The notes under the pieces: model-generated
Told to the model about the DNA's origin: nothing
What the model saw: only the letters and a program-made list of their open reading frames with translations
The model's database searches: none
Shown: piece after piece, positions 1 through 5,332 of the stretch
Layout of the letters: every line of letters begins with the position of its first letter
How positions within the stretch are numbered: position 1 is the stretch's first letter
Made by a program: the position numbers and the translations under genes
Source of the DNA: an uncultured Clostridia bacterium
GTDB lineage: Bacteria; Bacillota; Clostridia; Christensenellales; UBA1242
DNA: 5,332 bases
NCBI GenBank assembly: GCA_947627585.1
Contig: CANQWP010000060.1
Coordinates: 1-5,332 of the forward strand
Direction: 5' to 3'

Positions 1-341
1 CGGCTGTTGTCAAAACTTGCTTCCACTTGGACAACTTTCATGTCAAGCCCCAAATCTTTGACAATTTTTTTCACAGTCGGAAAAAGTTTTTTGGCTTCTT
101 CATCAAATTTTTCCGCATTTTTCACAGTTTTTTCGTCTGCTTTTTTCAAAACATTTTTCAGCGGCGACATCAAACTTTCTGCTTCAATCATTTCGTGTTC
201 TTTGATCACCACTCCAAGATCTTGCCCTTTTTCTGTCTCCACAATAACATAGTCTTGTGCGTGCAAATCCAGTCCATTTGGTGAAAAAGAATAGACATGA
301 TTTGAATTTTTGAATTTCACGCCAACAGTTTCTATTTGCAT
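1..341 (-). CDS. ricT: PSP1-domain protein RicT/YaaT, N-terminal part (runs off left edge)
   Basis: The reading frame starts at ATG 341-339 and stays open for 113 codons to the window edge; the 3' part is missing. Seen: it opens MQIETVGVKFKNSN, has VYSFSPNGLDLHAQDYVIVET at about residues 16-36, then QDLGVVIKEHE, SPLKNVLKKA (59-68), a lysine/glutamate-rich helical stretch (69-95) and GLDMKVVQVEASFDN (98-112). This order is characteristic of the PSP1 family. In Bacillus subtilis RicT works with RicA and RicF in an iron-sulfur-containing complex that modulates RNase Y mRNA processing and affects competence, biofilm formation and sporulation. The usual length is about 270 residues, so more than half is outside the window, including most of the cysteine-bearing part. 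It overlaps the holB stop by 10 bases, which implies co-transcription and probably translational coupling. Family assignment is confident; the precise Ric role is inferred from homology and from the holB neighbour. Confidence 0.9.
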   Translation of the reverse strand, partial: MQIETVGVKFKNSNHVYSFSPNGLDLHAQDYVIVETEKGQDLGVVIKEHEMIEAESLMSPLKNVLKKADEKTVKNAEKFDEEAKKLFPTVKKIVKDLGLDMKVVQVEASFDNS

Positions 342-1285
342 ATATATTTCACCTCCAAAATTTTGAGTAAAAAGTTGTCAATCGCCACCGACATGTTCGC
401 GTTGAACTCCATTTTTTCACGAAGTGTGGCGATGAGTTTTGAGATTTCGCACAAGGAGCGCACCGAAAATTCCGCTTCCACATCTTTCAGCTCGTCCAAA
501 TAGGGCCTCAGCCGGCAAAGATTTTCGCTCTCGCACTTGATTTTCACCAAGTCTTCAATGGCAAGGCAAAGCACTTGCAAAATAAGATCCGTTTCGCCTT
601 GAAAATCAAGAAATTTGCGCGAAAACCTGATGACCTGTTTTGAATTTTTCATTTCGGTGAAAAGCGAAACGGCAAAATCGGTCAGCATTTTCAAATCTTC
701 GTTCTTCTCCAGCGCCAGAGTTTTTCCAACATATCCGCCGCCCAAAATGCAAGCAAGCTCATCATCACAAATCTTGGAAATTTCCTCTTTTGAAAGCGGG
801 TTGATTTTGATTTTTTTGCAGCGCGACTTGATTGTTGGTAAAACGCGGTCCTCACTTTTGGAAAAAATCAAAAAATAGACGTTTTTTGGCGGCTCTTCCA
901 AAACTTTGAGAAGTTTGTTTTGCGCCTCTTCAGTGGCATCGTCAAAATTTTCCAGCAAAAACACCTTGTTTGGAAGGTTGACGGGTCTTACAAACGCCTC
1001 CGCCACAATCTCGTTGCTGTCCGCCACGACAATTCGCTCACCTTTTGGATAGCGTCGCATATCCAAATCAATTCCGCTGGACGCGCGCACATATTCGGCG
1101 CTTTTTTCGTTCATAAGGTCAAAAGTTGGAAATTCAATCATAAGCGCGCTCAAAGTCAGCGTCGCTTTTGCGGAAATCTCGTCCTCGCAAAAAAAGAGTA
1201 TGGCATTTGAGAGCGTGCCACTTTCTTTCTCTTGGACAAGTTCTTGAAAGAAACTCTGCTTTTTGATGATTTCCGTCAAATCCAT
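332..1285 (-). CDS. holB: DNA polymerase III delta-prime subunit (clamp loader)
   Basis: 317 residues, close to the roughly 330 of Firmicutes HolB. Delta-prime is a structural subunit of the clamp loader, which opens the sliding clamp and places it on primed DNA; it acts at the replication fork. Seen: a degenerate Walker-B-like stretch KVFLLENFDD (107-116), the hallmark AQNKLLKVLEEPP (121-133), YFLIFSKSED (137-146) and the SRC motif S154-R155-C156, whose arginine serves as the arginine finger acting on the neighbouring ATPase subunit. GGGYVGKTLAL (182-192) matches the lid-domain position, followed by a helical C-terminal collar domain. There is no GxxGxGK Walker A loop (the region reads ILFFCEDEISAK), and the four-cysteine zinc module of E. 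coli delta-prime is absent: only C33 occurs in the first 170 residues apart from C156. Loss of ATP binding is normal for delta-prime. ATG 1285 is chosen because an in-frame TAA lies 12 to 10 bases upstream. No Shine-Dalgarno sequence precedes it. Confidence 0.92.
   Translation of the reverse strand: MDLTEIIKKQSFFQELVQEKESGTLSNAILFFCEDEISAKATLTLSALMIEFPTFDLMNEKSAEYVRASSGIDLDMRRYPKGERIVVADSNEIVAEAFVRPVNLPNKVFLLENFDDATEEAQNKLLKVLEEPPKNVYFLIFSKSEDRVLPTIKSRCKKIKINPLSKEEISKICDDELACILGGGYVGKTLALEKNEDLKMLTDFAVSLFTEMKNSKQVIRFSRKFLDFQGETDLILQVLCLAIEDLVKIKCESENLCRLRPYLDELKDVEAEFSVRSLCEISKLIATLREKMEFNANMSVAIDNFLLKILEVKYICK
349..356 (-). promoter_or_regulatory. Strong Shine-Dalgarno sequence of ricT, inside holB
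   Basis: The minus strand reads GGAGGTGA here, with 7 bases between it and ATG 341-339. It is a near-complete anti-16S match and fixes the ricT start. It lies inside the last codons of holB, so ribosomes finishing holB pass directly over it. Confidence 0.85.
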
Positions 1286-1291
1286 ATTTTG

Positions 1292-1320
1292 ATTTTATCA
1301 CATTTTCCACAAAAAAGCAA
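1292..1320 (-). promoter_or_regulatory. Extended -10 promoter of holB-ricT, probably giving a leaderless mRNA
   Basis: On the minus strand the -10 box is TAAAAT (1297-1292), preceded by TG plus one base (TGATAAAAT, 1300-1292), an extended -10. A partial -35, TTGCTT (1320-1315), lies 17 bases upstream. Only six bases (CAAAAT) separate the -10 from the holB ATG, so the expected transcription start is the A of the start codon or a base next to it. The promoter sits just after the terminator of the preceding ATPase gene, so holB-ricT appears to be an independent transcription unit. The start site is inferred, not measured. Confidence 0.65.
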
Positions 1321-1343
1321 CAATGTGCACAAAGTTGAAAATG

Positions 1344-1368
1344 AAAAAATCTTTGCATCAAGCAAAGA
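1344..1368 (-). terminator. Rho-independent terminator of the P-type ATPase gene
   Basis: The minus strand forms a perfect 7-bp stem, TCTTTGC (1368-1362) with GCAAAGA (1356-1350), around the loop TTGAT, followed at once by six Ts (1349-1344). Flanking A and T bases can extend the stem. It lies 36 bases after the ATPase stop codon and before the holB promoter. The opposite strand lacks a clean T run, so termination is expected mainly for leftward transcription. Confidence 0.88.
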
Positions 1369-1404
1369 CTTTCAATAAAGCTTTCAAAAAAATTTTTTGC
1401 CCAC

Positions 1405-4059
1405 TTATTTTTCTTTTTTATTTCCAATTTTCTTTTTTCTTTTTCGCAGACTTTTTGCCGTGTTTTTCATGCCTCGAATTTTCTTCTCTGTCCATTTATA
1501 GATTTCGCCAATGAAGATGATGGAAATTGAAAGGCCAAACACCAGAAGCCAGCAAGACGCGGAAAGTTTTTCAAGTTGCAAAACTTCGCGCAGCCCAGTG
1601 CAAGCAATCACGGCAAGAAGTCCAAAGCCAAGCGCAAGCGCAAGCGTGAAAAACTTGTTTTTGAAAGGATTTGATTTGAAACAGCACTCTTTTGTGCGCG
1701 CAGTGAACATATAGAAAAGTTGAATAAAGTTAAGCGTGTAGAACGCCATGGTGATTGCCACCGCCTCATTGTGCACAAACAGTCCAAAAAGATATGCGCT
1801 CATCGTCAAGACGGTCTGCGCAATGCCAAGCACCAAAAGCGACGTGCCCATTCCCCCGCCAAAAAGCCCCTCGCCTTTCTTTCGCGGCTTTTCGTCCATG
1901 ATTTCTTTCTCCACCGGCTCAACGCCCAGTGCGATGGCAGGCAGGCTGTCAGTGATGAGGTTGACAAACAAAATTTGCACCGGCAAAAGAAAGGTCAGCC
2001 CGGGAAAGAGAATTGTCAAAAAGAAAAGTGACAAAATCTCCGCCATGTTTGCGGAAAAAAGATATTTGATGGTCTTTTGAATGTTGGAATAGATTTTTCT
2101 CCCCTCTTCCACCGCCACGATGATGGTGGCAAAGTTGTCGTCGGTGATGAGAATGTCCGCCACATCTTTTGTGACGTCCGTGCCCGTCTTGCCCATGCCA
2201 ATCCCGATGTCCGCGCTCTTCAAACTTGGCGCATCGTTCACGCCGTCACCCGTCATTGCGGTGATGTGCCCATTCTTTTTCAACGCCTGGACAATGCGGA
2301 CTTTGTGCGCCGGCGAAACGCGCGCAAAAACGCTTTTTTCTTCCACAACTTTCAAAAATTCTTCATCAGAAAATTTGTCAATTTCTTCGCCGGAAATCAC
2401 TTCATCTTCGCTTTTTGCAATTCCCACTTGGCGCGCGATGGCAAAGGCCGTGTCTTTATAGTCCCCCGTGATCATCACCGGCCTCATGCCTGCCTTGCGA
2501 CACTTTTTGACGGCGCTCTCAATTTCTGGGCGCGGCGGATCTTGAAGACCAACAATTCCCAAAAACACAAAATCTTCTTCTTTCAGTTCGCCCTTTTTGA
2601 ACGCAAAACTTATCACCCTCAGTGCGTTTTGGCACATTCTTTTGTTTTGCTCCATGATTTTGTTTTTGGCGCTCTCGTCAAGTGTCATCACGCCGGCGTT
2701 TGTCATATATTTTGTGCATTTTGCAAGCACCCGATCAAGCGCGCCCTTCATGAAACAAACTTTTTCGCCATTGACAATGTGCTGAGTGGTCATCATCTTG
2801 CGCTGAGAGTTGAAAGAAATTTCGCTCACGCGCGGAAAGTTTTTGTCCGCTTCCAATTTCTTCACTTTGCTTTTTTCGGCGAACTCCACAAGTGCCACTT
2901 CGGTCGAGCCGCCCACCCAGCCTTTTTCGCCAAGCCCGGCATCGTTGCAAAGCACCATGCAATTCAAAAAAATGTCAAAATTTGGGCTTTTTTTGTCAAA
3001 AAACGTGAAATTTTCCACTGCTTTCATGCGATTTTGAGTGATTGTGCCCGTTTTGTCACTGCAAATCACGTCGCACGCACCCAATGTCTCCACGGCGTGC
3101 ATGCGCTTGACAATGGCTTTTTGTTTTGAAAGCTTCGCAATGCCCAAACTCATGATGATTGTGATGACTGCCGGCATGCTTTCCGGAATGGCCGCCACAG
3201 AAATTGCCACAGCCGTCAAAAATGCGCGGAGAATTTGATTTGGATTTGCAATGGCCTCCAATATGAACGTCACGGTCGCCATCAAAAGAATGATGTAGGT
3301 CAGCACTTTTCCCACGCCTTGAATTGACTTTTGAAGCGGCGTCATCTCTTTTTTTGTCTCAGAAAGGCTCTGAGCAATTTTGCCGATTTCCGTCTCCTGT
3401 CCAAGCGCCACAACGACGCCTTTTGCGTGGCCGTTTTCCACAACACTTCCGCCAAATGCCATGTTTTTGCGTTCGGCTAGCGGAATTTCTTTGTCATAGA
3501 CATGGTCGGCAAACTTCTCGACCGGCTCGCTTTCACCCGTCAGCGATGCCTCCGAGATTTTGATGTTTGATGTCTCAATCAGTCGCAAATCGGCCGGCAC
3601 AATGCTTCCGGCGTCAAGGCAAACAATGTCGCCGTGCACAAGTTCGGTTGTCTTGATTTTGAGCACCTTTCCCTCGCGCAAAATTGTGGCCTCGGGTTGA
3701 GTGAGATTTTTCAAACTTTCAATTGCGCGTTCACTTTTTCGCTCTTGAAAGACCCCAAACAGCGCATTCATGACCACAATGCCCAAAATGATGCCGCCGT
3801 CAACAATTTCGCTTGAAGAATGCTCCAAAACGCCAATGACAATTGACAGCACACCCGAAACAAGCAGCACAAGCACCATCAGCTCTTTGATTTGTGCAAA
3901 AAACTTTGACCAAAAGCCTTGTTTTTTTGCTTCTGGAATTTGCACTTTTTTTGCGTCCGGCAGGCGCGCCGCAACCTCTTCTTGCGAAAGGCCTCCAGGC
4001 AGAGTTTTAAACTTGTCCAAACACTCCTGCGCCGACATTTGATATATCTTTTTCCCCAC
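1405..4059 (-). CDS. P2A-type calcium-transporting P-type ATPase
   Basis: 884 residues, full length. This membrane pump couples ATP hydrolysis to cation export, most likely calcium. Seen in order: cation-ATPase N-terminal domain (about 5-70), M1-M2 (58-104), actuator domain with TGES (174-177), M3-M4 with PESMPA (292-297), phosphorylation motif SDKTGT with Asp335, nucleotide-domain FNSQRK (416-421) and KGA (438-440), DPPRPE (507-512), TGD (531-533), TGDGVNDAP (603-611), M5-M6, and a C-terminal four-helix block (about 737-852). Likely ligands by alignment to the SERCA calcium pump are Glu293 (M4), Asn671 and Glu674 (M5), and Asn700, Thr703 and Asp704 (M6); Gln780 occupies the M8 glutamate position. 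Both calcium sites therefore look largely intact, favouring calcium over manganese or sodium. The last 28 residues form a very basic tail. The start is GTG, chosen because AAGGAG lies 5 bases upstream; the first ATG is codon 8. A terminator follows the stop. Confidence 0.95.
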   Translation of the reverse strand: MGKKIYQMSAQECLDKFKTLPGGLSQEEVAARLPDAKKVQIPEAKKQGFWSKFFAQIKELMVLVLLVSGVLSIVIGVLEHSSSEIVDGGIILGIVVMNALFGVFQERKSERAIESLKNLTQPEATILREGKVLKIKTTELVHGDIVCLDAGSIVPADLRLIETSNIKISEASLTGESEPVEKFADHVYDKEIPLAERKNMAFGGSVVENGHAKGVVVALGQETEIGKIAQSLSETKKEMTPLQKSIQGVGKVLTYIILLMATVTFILEAIANPNQILRAFLTAVAISVAAIPESMPAVITIIMSLGIAKLSKQKAIVKRMHAVETLGACDVICSDKTGTITQNRMKAVENFTFFDKKSPNFDIFLNCMVLCNDAGLGEKGWVGGSTEVALVEFAEKSKVKKLEADKNFPRVSEISFNSQRKMMTTQHIVNGEKVCFMKGALDRVLAKCTKYMTNAGVMTLDESAKNKIMEQNKRMCQNALRVISFAFKKGELKEEDFVFLGIVGLQDPPRPEIESAVKKCRKAGMRPVMITGDYKDTAFAIARQVGIAKSEDEVISGEEIDKFSDEEFLKVVEEKSVFARVSPAHKVRIVQALKKNGHITAMTGDGVNDAPSLKSADIGIGMGKTGTDVTKDVADILITDDNFATIIVAVEEGRKIYSNIQKTIKYLFSANMAEILSLFFLTILFPGLTFLLPVQILFVNLITDSLPAIALGVEPVEKEIMDEKPRKKGEGLFGGGMGTSLLVLGIAQTVLTMSAYLFGLFVHNEAVAITMAFYTLNFIQLFYMFTARTKECCFKSNPFKNKFFTLALALGFGLLAVIACTGLREVLQLEKLSASCWLLVFGLSISIIFIGEIYKWTEKKIRGMKNTAKSLRKRKKKIGNKKEK

Positions 4060-4064
4060 AAAAA

Positions 4065-4070
4065 CTCCTT
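4065..4070 (-). promoter_or_regulatory. Shine-Dalgarno sequence fixing the GTG start of the ATPase
   Basis: AAGGAG on the minus strand, separated by TTTTT from GTG 4059-4057. It supports the GTG over the ATG seven codons further in. The surrounding 12 bases, CAAGGAGTTTTT, are identical to those before uppP. Confidence 0.85.
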
Positions 4071-4077
4071 GTGGAAT

Positions 4078-4083
4078 ATTTTA
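4078..4083 (-). promoter_or_regulatory. Candidate -10 box upstream of the ATPase
   Basis: TAAAAT on the minus strand, 7 bases before the Shine-Dalgarno sequence, which would give a leader of only about a dozen bases. No good -35 lies 15 to 19 bases upstream. A 5-bp inverted repeat (TGTGG 4070-4074 and CCACA 4089-4093, plus-strand reading) brackets it and could be an operator. The sequence is AT-rich, so a chance match is possible. Confidence 0.35.
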
Positions 4084-4146
4084 TGCGGCCACACTTTGTT
4101 TTTTGATTGAAATTAAAATTTTGACATAAAACCGACTTTTTTCGTG

Positions 4147-4165
4147 TTTTTTGAAAATCAAAAAA
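4147..4165. repeat. Perfect AT-rich inverted repeat in the uppP-ATPase spacer
   Basis: Arms TTTTTTGA (4147-4154) and TCAAAAAA (4158-4165) are perfect 8-bp complements with a 3-base loop. There is only one G-C pair per stem and no following T run after the arm in the leftward direction, so it is not a convincing terminator. It sits among several A/T tracts in the 150-base spacer 4060-4209, which contains no gene. Confidence 0.5.
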
Positions 4166-4209
4166 TTCCTTTTTTTTTGCAAAAACAACAAAAATCTTTT
4201 CACAAAATC

Positions 4210-4968
4210 TTATATGAAAAGCGATGCGATGGCGACGATCACAAGATATGCCGAAAACCATTTGAGCCCTGCTTTTTCGGTGATTTTCATGGTCAGTTTG
4301 ATGGCAAAAATCCCAACGGAAAACGCCGTCAAAAACGCGAGGACAATCGCTCCGGCTGGAATTGAAACCGCTTCCGCACCGGTGCAGATTTCATAGATTT
4401 CCATAAGCATGGAAAGGAAAATGATTGGAATTGACATGAGAAAAGAAAACTTTGCCACTTTTTTTCTTTCTGCGCCCGAAAAAATGCCGGCCGAGATTGT
4501 TGTGCCGCTGCGCGAAAGTCCCGGAAAAACGGCAAAGCCTTGGGCAAGCCCCATGAAAAAGGCTGTTTTGTAGGAAAATTCTTTTGAGCCCTTTCTTTTG
4601 GCAAAAATTTCTGCCAAAAGCAACAGTGAAGCCGAAAGAGCGAAACAAATCGGCAAAAGCCCTCCGGCAAACGAACTTTTGACAATTGGCAAAATGCAAA
4701 GCACAACAATGCAAGTTGGAATTGTTGCAACAACAATTGAAATTGTCTCTTTTGAAAACGGGTGGCGAATCATTTGCCAGATGTCCTTCCAAAACACAAC
4801 ACAAATTGAAAGAAGAGTTGCGACGTGGAGCAAGATGCTGACAAACAAACTCTCTTCCACCCCAAAAATTTTGGAAAAAAGCACCAAATGCCCCGACGAC
4901 GACACGGGCAAAAACTCCGTCAACCCTTGAATAAGCCCCAAAAACAAAAAAGCAAGGAAGATGTTCAT
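4210..4968 (-). CDS. uppP: Undecaprenyl-diphosphatase (UppP/BacA family)
   Basis: 252 residues, slightly shorter than the roughly 270 of E. coli BacA. This integral membrane enzyme removes a phosphate from undecaprenyl diphosphate to regenerate the C55 lipid carrier for peptidoglycan and other wall polymers; higher dosage is known to give bacitracin resistance. Seen: GLIQGLTEFLPVSSSGHL (11-28) carries the (E/Q)xxxE motif as Gln14 and Glu18, with His27 following. PGLSRSGTT (149-157) holds the second active-site motif with catalytic Arg153. LHVAT (48-52) and the hydrophobic helices throughout fit the family's multi-helix fold. The true start is ATG 4968, with AAGGAG 5 bases upstream and the family's N-terminus beginning directly there; the frame is open further upstream, but that part overlaps the preceding gene and shows no membrane-protein character. 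It lies 44 bases after the surface-protein gene and 150 bases before the ATPase. Confidence 0.96.
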   Translation of the reverse strand: MNIFLAFLFLGLIQGLTEFLPVSSSGHLVLFSKIFGVEESLFVSILLHVATLLSICVVFWKDIWQMIRHPFSKETISIVVATIPTCIVVLCILPIVKSSFAGGLLPICFALSASLLLLAEIFAKRKGSKEFSYKTAFFMGLAQGFAVFPGLSRSGTTISAGIFSGAERKKVAKFSFLMSIPIIFLSMLMEIYEICTGAEAVSIPAGAIVLAFLTAFSVGIFAIKLTMKITEKAGLKWFSAYLVIVAIASLFI

Positions 4969-4973
4969 AAAAA

Positions 4974-4979
4974 CTCCTT
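4974..4979 (-). promoter_or_regulatory. Shine-Dalgarno sequence fixing the uppP start
   Basis: AAGGAG on the minus strand with a TTTTT spacer before ATG 4968-4966. It decides against the longer in-frame extension that would begin inside the upstream gene. Confidence 0.88.
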
Positions 4980-4984
4980 GCTTT

Positions 4985-4990
4985 ATTATA
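4985..4990 (-). promoter_or_regulatory. Candidate -10 box of uppP
   Basis: A perfect TATAAT on the minus strand, five bases before the Shine-Dalgarno sequence. I find no recognisable -35 at 16 to 18 bases upstream, and the whole 44-base spacer is A/T-rich. If used, transcription would begin at or just within the Shine-Dalgarno sequence, leaving about ten leader bases. Alternatively uppP is read through from the upstream gene, since no convincing terminator separates them. Confidence 0.4.
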
Positions 4991-5012
4991 TTTATTTTTT
5001 CGCAAAAATATT

Positions 5013-5332
5013 TTATCTCTTTGCCAGTTGTTCTCTGCGTTTTTTCTTGTTGTAGTTTATCAAAATCAAAACTACAAGAAGTGCAATAAGCCCAACGCCA
5101 AGCCCGATGATGAGATAGATATACCAAAGAGATGTTTCGCTTAAAATGATTTTAGCGTTGTCCGCCAAGCAGCCAAACAGCCCGTCATTGTAAATTGGCG
5201 TGAAGTCATTTCTGTATGGCTGGATGTTTGTGACTGTGTGATTGTTGAAGTTGAACTGTCCGCCAAACATATTCTCCGCCGTGCCGATTGGTGTCCAGTA
5301 TTTTTCAGAAAGGTCGATGTCGGCTGTCAAGA
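5013..5332 (-). CDS. C-terminus of a membrane-anchored surface protein with GLUG-like repeat sequence (5' part off right edge)
   Basis: 105 residues plus stop are visible; the frame is already open at the right edge, so the start is outside. Seen: LTADIDLSEKYWTPIGT, then GGQFNFNNHTVTNI and NDGLFGCLADNAKI. This follows the pattern of extracellular repeats in which an aspartate/leucine strand, WTPIG, an F-x-G-x-F-x-G-x-x-H-T-I-like element and a GLFG motif recur (GLUG-type beta-helix repeats). Here it is a degenerate last copy. It is followed by one hydrophobic helix, WYIYLIIGLGVGLIALL and onward to about residue 93, and a basic tail NKKKRREQLAKR. That topology places the repeats outside the cell, with the tail inside as a stop-transfer anchor, without an LPxTG sortase signal. 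Adhesion or cell-surface roles are common for such proteins, but the function is unknown. It ends 44 bases before uppP. Confidence 0.75.
   Translation of the reverse strand, partial: LTADIDLSEKYWTPIGTAENMFGGQFNFNNHTVTNIQPYRNDFTPIYNDGLFGCLADNAKIILSETSLWYIYLIIGLGVGLIALLVVLILINYNKKKRREQLAKR

Noticed and set aside
7..284. Two plus-strand open frames at the left edge
   Set aside because: They are antisense to the well-matched RicT N-terminus on the minus strand and translate to low-complexity Phe/Ser-rich sequence.
2077..3129. 350-codon open frame on the plus strand, with several other plus-strand frames between 1511 and 4110
   Set aside because: It lies wholly antisense to the P-type ATPase, whose motifs are intact from end to end. 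The translation is rich in His, Phe and Arg and resembles no protein family, as expected for a reverse-complement shadow.
4170..4178. Run of nine Ts as a possible phase-variable tract
   Set aside because: It is in a spacer, over 100 bases from the ATPase start and outside the likely promoter core. The region is full of similar A/T runs, so nothing specific points to switching.
4991..5012. AT hairpin (TATTTTT / AAAAATA) after the surface-protein stop as a terminator
   Set aside because: The stem contains no G-C pairs and no T tract follows, so it is unlikely to terminate transcription.
5050..5077. 9-bp perfect inverted repeat (TTGTAGTTT / AAACTACAA) with a 10-base loop
   Set aside because: It lies inside the coding sequence for the membrane helix and basic tail of the surface protein, has no T run after it, and is explained by the codons for Ile/Leu/Asn/Tyr there.
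4969..5127. 53-codon N-terminal extension of uppP in the same frame
   Set aside because: It overlaps the upstream surface-protein gene, has no family similarity, and the uppP N-terminus with its own AAGGAG begins exactly at 4968.
1..5332. Mobile element, CRISPR array, toxin-antitoxin or defence system
   Set aside because: No spaced direct repeats, transposase, integrase or terminal inverted repeats are seen. All five genes are recognisable housekeeping or surface-protein genes.

Overview
The window looks like chromosomal housekeeping DNA from a low-GC Firmicutes-type bacterium. The strongest pointer is a DNA polymerase III delta-prime gene (holB) directly followed by, and overlapping, a PSP1-domain gene (ricT/yaaT), an arrangement known from Bacillus subtilis and relatives. 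Good Shine-Dalgarno sequences, TGG for every tryptophan codon checked, TAA/TAG stops and frequent A/T tracts fit this. A Clostridia-like gut lineage is possible, but the species cannot be named from the sequence.

Every gene lies on the minus strand, so reading order is from high to low coordinates. First comes the 3' end of a surface protein (5332-5013) with GLUG-like repeat sequence, one C-terminal membrane helix and a basic cytoplasmic tail. Next is undecaprenyl-diphosphatase uppP (4968-4210), which recycles the lipid carrier for cell-wall synthesis. A 150-base A-tract-rich spacer follows (4209-4060). Then comes a complete P2A-type calcium-transporting P-type ATPase (4059-1405) ending at a clear intrinsic terminator (1368-1344). 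After that terminator an extended -10 promoter (1320-1292) sits immediately before holB (1285-332), placed so that the transcript would begin at or next to the ATG. The 5' part of ricT (341-1) overlaps the end of holB by 10 bases and runs off the left edge; it has a strong ribosome binding site.

Functionally there are two parts. The right-hand part is envelope-related: a surface protein, carrier-lipid recycling and an ion pump. The left-hand part is a replication and RNA-processing/signalling pair in its own transcription unit. No stretch longer than 300 bases lacks a gene. I see no tRNA, rRNA, CRISPR array, insertion sequence, integrase or attachment site. I do not find an undescribed multi-gene system here. 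The points most worth a second look are the probable leaderless holB transcript, the identical short leaders of uppP and the ATPase, and details of individual proteins.
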